This document shows positions 5,737 to 8,027 of a DNA stretch of 8,027 nt, in pieces. A program made the position numbers and the translations under genes. This DNA comes from Flavobacteriales bacterium UBA5422 (lineage in GTDB: Bacteria; Bacteroidota; Bacteroidia; Flavobacteriales_D; Crocinitomicaceae). Each line of letters starts with the position of its first letter. Position 1 is the stretch's first letter. The notes under the pieces are model-generated. The model was given only the letters and a program-made list of their open reading frames with translations, was not told the origin of the DNA and did not search any database. The stretch is taken from assembly GCA_002409405.1 (NCBI GenBank), contig DHNG01000020.1:38562-46588 (forward strand). Reading direction: 5' to 3'.

Positions 5737-7857
5737 ATGTATATGTACTTGCAATTAAGGTTGAGATATCTATTGGTATTGCTGCTGTTTCTGGCGCAAC
5801 CAGTTGTATATGCATCTGTTGCAGAGCACCCCGGAAACCAGAATATCATGGAAGATGATTCTATCCGGAAAATCGTTAACATTACTGCTGTTCCGAAACC
5901 GGAAGCGTTAAAATTAAAGTGGACTGTTAATTATGATGTCTATGAATATGCTAAAGCACATAATTATACAATAGCGATTCGCTACATTCAAAAAGATGTG
6001 TTCAGGAAAGATTCCACCAGTTGGAAAGAAATCAAGGACATTCCACTGGAAAGCACGGATTATAAACTGGAAAAGTTGGATGAGAATGAAGATTACATGT
6101 ATTCCATCGGTTTGAACACCGGACAAGAGATCATGTGGTCGAAAACTCACCCTGCCCGAACTGAATTATCGTGGGGAATTTTTAAATTCATTATCCTGAT
6201 TGGTTCGCTCGGATTGTTTATCTATGGAATGAAAGTCATGAGTGAAGGTTTGCAGCAGGTATTGGGTTCCAGGTTGCGCAACCAGCTCGGTTCCATTGCA
6301 TCCAATCAGTTGAGAGGTGTCTTGGCCGGATTTAGTATTTCTTCGATCATTCAATCTTCAACAGTAACCGTTGTAATGGCGGCATCGTTTGTCAATGCCG
6401 GGATTTTAACGCTGATTCAATCTGCCGGTGTCATCATGGGAGCGAACATTGGTACAACAATGAAGGCATGGTTCATTAACCTGCTGGCCTTTGAGATTGA
6501 TCTTTCCAATTACGCGTTGTTTATTCTTGCTTTTGTAGCCCCGCTATTGTTTTTCGGAAAAAAACGATGGAAACCGTGGGTAAATTCTATTTTCGGATTT
6601 GTATTCTTATTCATGGGATTGGGATTCATGGTTGAATGTATGCCTCAGGATATTTCCGAATTCCCTTTTCTGCAAACACTGTTGGCATATGGAGAAATAC
6701 CGGTGCTGGGTGTGTTGTTGTTTGTTCTTATCGGTGTATTGATAACTGCCCTTGTTCAATCTTCATCTGCAACAATGGTCTTGACAATGGTACTGATTAA
6801 CGGAGGTATTTTGCCGTTTGATGGTGCTGTCGCAATGATTCTTGGAGCGAACCTGGGGACGGTTGTTTCTGTTGAAATGGCGACTTCCACCGGAAATGTA
6901 CATGCGAAGCGCTCGGCTCGGATTCATTCCCTGTTCAATGGGATTGGGTTTATCTGGGCGTTGTTGTTATTGCCGTTTATCATCCAGGGAATTCAGTGGT
7001 TTATGCTGAATGTCGGCTGGGGTGACCCGATCAATGCACCCGTTGAGCATGCGAATTCCGGATTAGTGCTGTTTCATACCTTATTCAATCTGATCAATAC
7101 GTTGATACTGATCGGATTTATTCCGCAACTCGTGAAGTGGTCCGAAATGACAGTGAAATCAAAAGGCAAATCGGATGAGGTGTTTCACCTGGAGTTTATC
7201 GGAACGGGTATCCTGAGCACGGCCGATTTATCTATTCTGGAAGCGAAAAAAGAAATTGCCAAATTCGGAACCCTGACACAACGGATGTCCAGAATGACCC
7301 GTTCGTTGCTGTACGAAAAAAATACCAACCAGATTGAGAAAATCCTGACACGGATCGAAAAGTACGAAGACATTACCGATAAGATTGAAATTGAAGTGGT
7401 AAAATACCTCAATAAAATTGCCGAAGGAGATTTGACGGAACACACAGCAATGCGCATCCGGGGAATGAATAGTATGGCCAACGATCTGGAACGAATCGGT
7501 GACATCTTCTACCAGATGTCAAAAACCATTGAACGAAAAACGGCAGAAAAACTGTGGTTTACACCGGAACAACGAAACAACATCGCTACGATGTTCGATG
7601 CAGTAGACGAAGCATTGATCATCATGTGCGAAAACCTGACGGCACACCACGAAAAAGTTAGTCTGGATGGTGCCATTGCTGCAGAACGAAAGATTGATGA
7701 AACCCGCAACAAACTGCGCAAGGATTACCTCGAAAGCTTGTCCAACCAAGATCCGAACTTCAAAGCGGGAATGATTTACAATGATTTGTTCTCTTCCTTG
7801 GAAAAAGTCGGTGATCACATTATCAATGTATCAGAAGCGATTGTAGGGAAGGTATAG
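5737..7857 (+). CDS. Na+/phosphate cotransporter with N-terminal exported domain and C-terminal PhoU-like domain
   Basis: A 706-residue inner-membrane protein of the NptA/SLC34-like family that imports inorganic phosphate with Na+. A signal peptide (residues 1-26, VVYA|SVA) is followed by an approximately 115-residue exported segment (about 27-143). This segment has a fibronectin-III-like strand pattern (KLKWTVNYDVYEY, NYTIAIRYI, YMYSIGLNTG). Two inverted Na/Pi-cotransport repeats follow: SIIQSSTVTVVMAASFVNAG with GANIGTT (203-241), and ALVQSSSATMVLTMVLINGG with GANLGT (338-375). The QSS motifs at 206-208 and 341-343 are the expected Na+/phosphate-binding elements. Residues about 505-706 form a PhoU-like helical domain with two ExxxD metal motifs, LERIGD (E585, D589) and LEKVGD (E689, D693). 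Such fusions are known, but the exported N-terminal domain makes this protein longer than the simple form. The start is ATG 5737; ATG 5743 is also possible. It is divergent from the lipoprotein-receptor unit and probably phosphate-regulated. Confidence 0.93.
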   Translation: MYMYLQLRLRYLLVLLLFLAQPVVYASVAEHPGNQNIMEDDSIRKIVNITAVPKPEALKLKWTVNYDVYEYAKAHNYTIAIRYIQKDVFRKDSTSWKEIKDIPLESTDYKLEKLDENEDYMYSIGLNTGQEIMWSKTHPARTELSWGIFKFIILIGSLGLFIYGMKVMSEGLQQVLGSRLRNQLGSIASNQLRGVLAGFSISSIIQSSTVTVVMAASFVNAGILTLIQSAGVIMGANIGTTMKAWFINLLAFEIDLSNYALFILAFVAPLLFFGKKRWKPWVNSIFGFVFLFMGLGFMVECMPQDISEFPFLQTLLAYGEIPVLGVLLFVLIGVLITALVQSSSATMVLTMVLINGGILPFDGAVAMILGANLGTVVSVEMATSTGNVHAKRSARIHSLFNGIGFIWALLLLPFIIQGIQWFMLNVGWGDPINAPVEHANSGLVLFHTLFNLINTLILIGFIPQLVKWSEMTVKSKGKSDEVFHLEFIGTGILSTADLSILEAKKEIAKFGTLTQRMSRMTRSLLYEKNTNQIEKILTRIEKYEDITDKIEIEVVKYLNKIAEGDLTEHTAMRIRGMNSMANDLERIGDIFYQMSKTIERKTAEKLWFTPEQRNNIATMFDAVDEALIIMCENLTAHHEKVSLDGAIAAERKIDETRNKLRKDYLESLSNQDPNFKAGMIYNDLFSSLEKVGDHIINVSEAIVGKV

Positions 7858-7907
7858 GCGATGAACATTATTAATCTTTGAATGAATAAGGTGATTATAT
7901 AAAAGAG

Positions 7908-8027
7908 TTAACTTGTACTACTTTTTGAACCAGTATTTATTTCATTTAAAATTTGTACAGCTATTTCTTTGGCGATGTTTTCGTTTCTAAAATGAATTTC
8001 ATTTTGAAATAGTGGCCAATAACCGAA
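7908..8027 (-). CDS. C-terminal end of an unidentified protein (cut by window edge)
   Basis: Reading the minus strand from the right edge, one frame stays open for 39 codons to TAA at 7908-7910. It gives FGYWPLFQNEIHF, then a helix-like RNENIAKEIAVQILNEI, then a polar tail ending SKSSTS. The amphipathic final helix and low-complexity polar tail look like a real protein C-terminus. The frame converges on the cotransporter gene with a 50-base gap (7858-7907), which contains only weak A/T-rich pairing and no strong terminator. Too little is present to name a family. A SGNH-hydrolase-like ending (His followed by a helix) crossed my mind but is not supported. Confidence 0.6.
   Translation of the reverse strand, partial: FGYWPLFQNEIHFRNENIAKEIAVQILNEINTGSKSSTS

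Noticed and set aside
7185..7818. Several minus-strand open frames opposite the PhoU-like part of the cotransporter
   Set aside because: They overlap each other and a well-identified domain on the opposite strand, and none has a plausible promoter or protein signature.

Overview
The window looks like a piece of a Bacteroidota chromosome, most likely from the Flavobacteriales. Supporting signs are moderate A+T content, A-rich leaders in place of clear Shine-Dalgarno sites, promoter elements resembling the Bacteroidota TAnnTTTG type, a TonB-dependent receptor with an N-terminal carboxypeptidase-regulatory-like domain, and a lipoprotein carrying the Cys-bracketed Asn-Tyr/Asp-Asp-Gly-Ser-Cys motif common in this phylum. 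The genus cannot be fixed from the sequence alone.

Layout. Positions 1-803 (minus) hold the N-terminal 267 residues of seryl-tRNA synthetase. A clear intrinsic terminator at about 838-895 separates it from a small conserved-looking 69-residue protein (921-1130, minus). Next come two minus-strand genes that read as one unit: a 428-residue beta-helix lipoprotein (4227-5513) followed by a 964-residue TonB-dependent receptor (1220-4114), with a strong hairpin in the 112-base gap between them. A 223-base divergent control region (5514-5736) separates that unit from a plus-strand Na+/phosphate cotransporter fused to a PhoU-like domain (5737-7857). The right edge (7908-8027, minus) holds the last 39 codons of an unidentified convergent gene.

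How the genes may work together. The central part pairs an outer-membrane uptake module (surface beta-helix lipoprotein plus TonB-dependent receptor, in place of a SusC/SusD pair) with an inner-membrane phosphate cotransporter, divergently transcribed from one control region. Both sides of that region carry TTAAYA-like hexamers at 11-base spacing upstream of candidate -7 elements. This arrangement resembles the repeats bound by PhoP/PhoB-type regulators. A joint role in acquiring phosphate or phosphorus-containing compounds is an inference from gene order and these short repeats, not a demonstrated function. No CRISPR array, tRNA, rRNA, insertion sequence or prophage gene was recognised. No gene-free stretch exceeds 300 bases.
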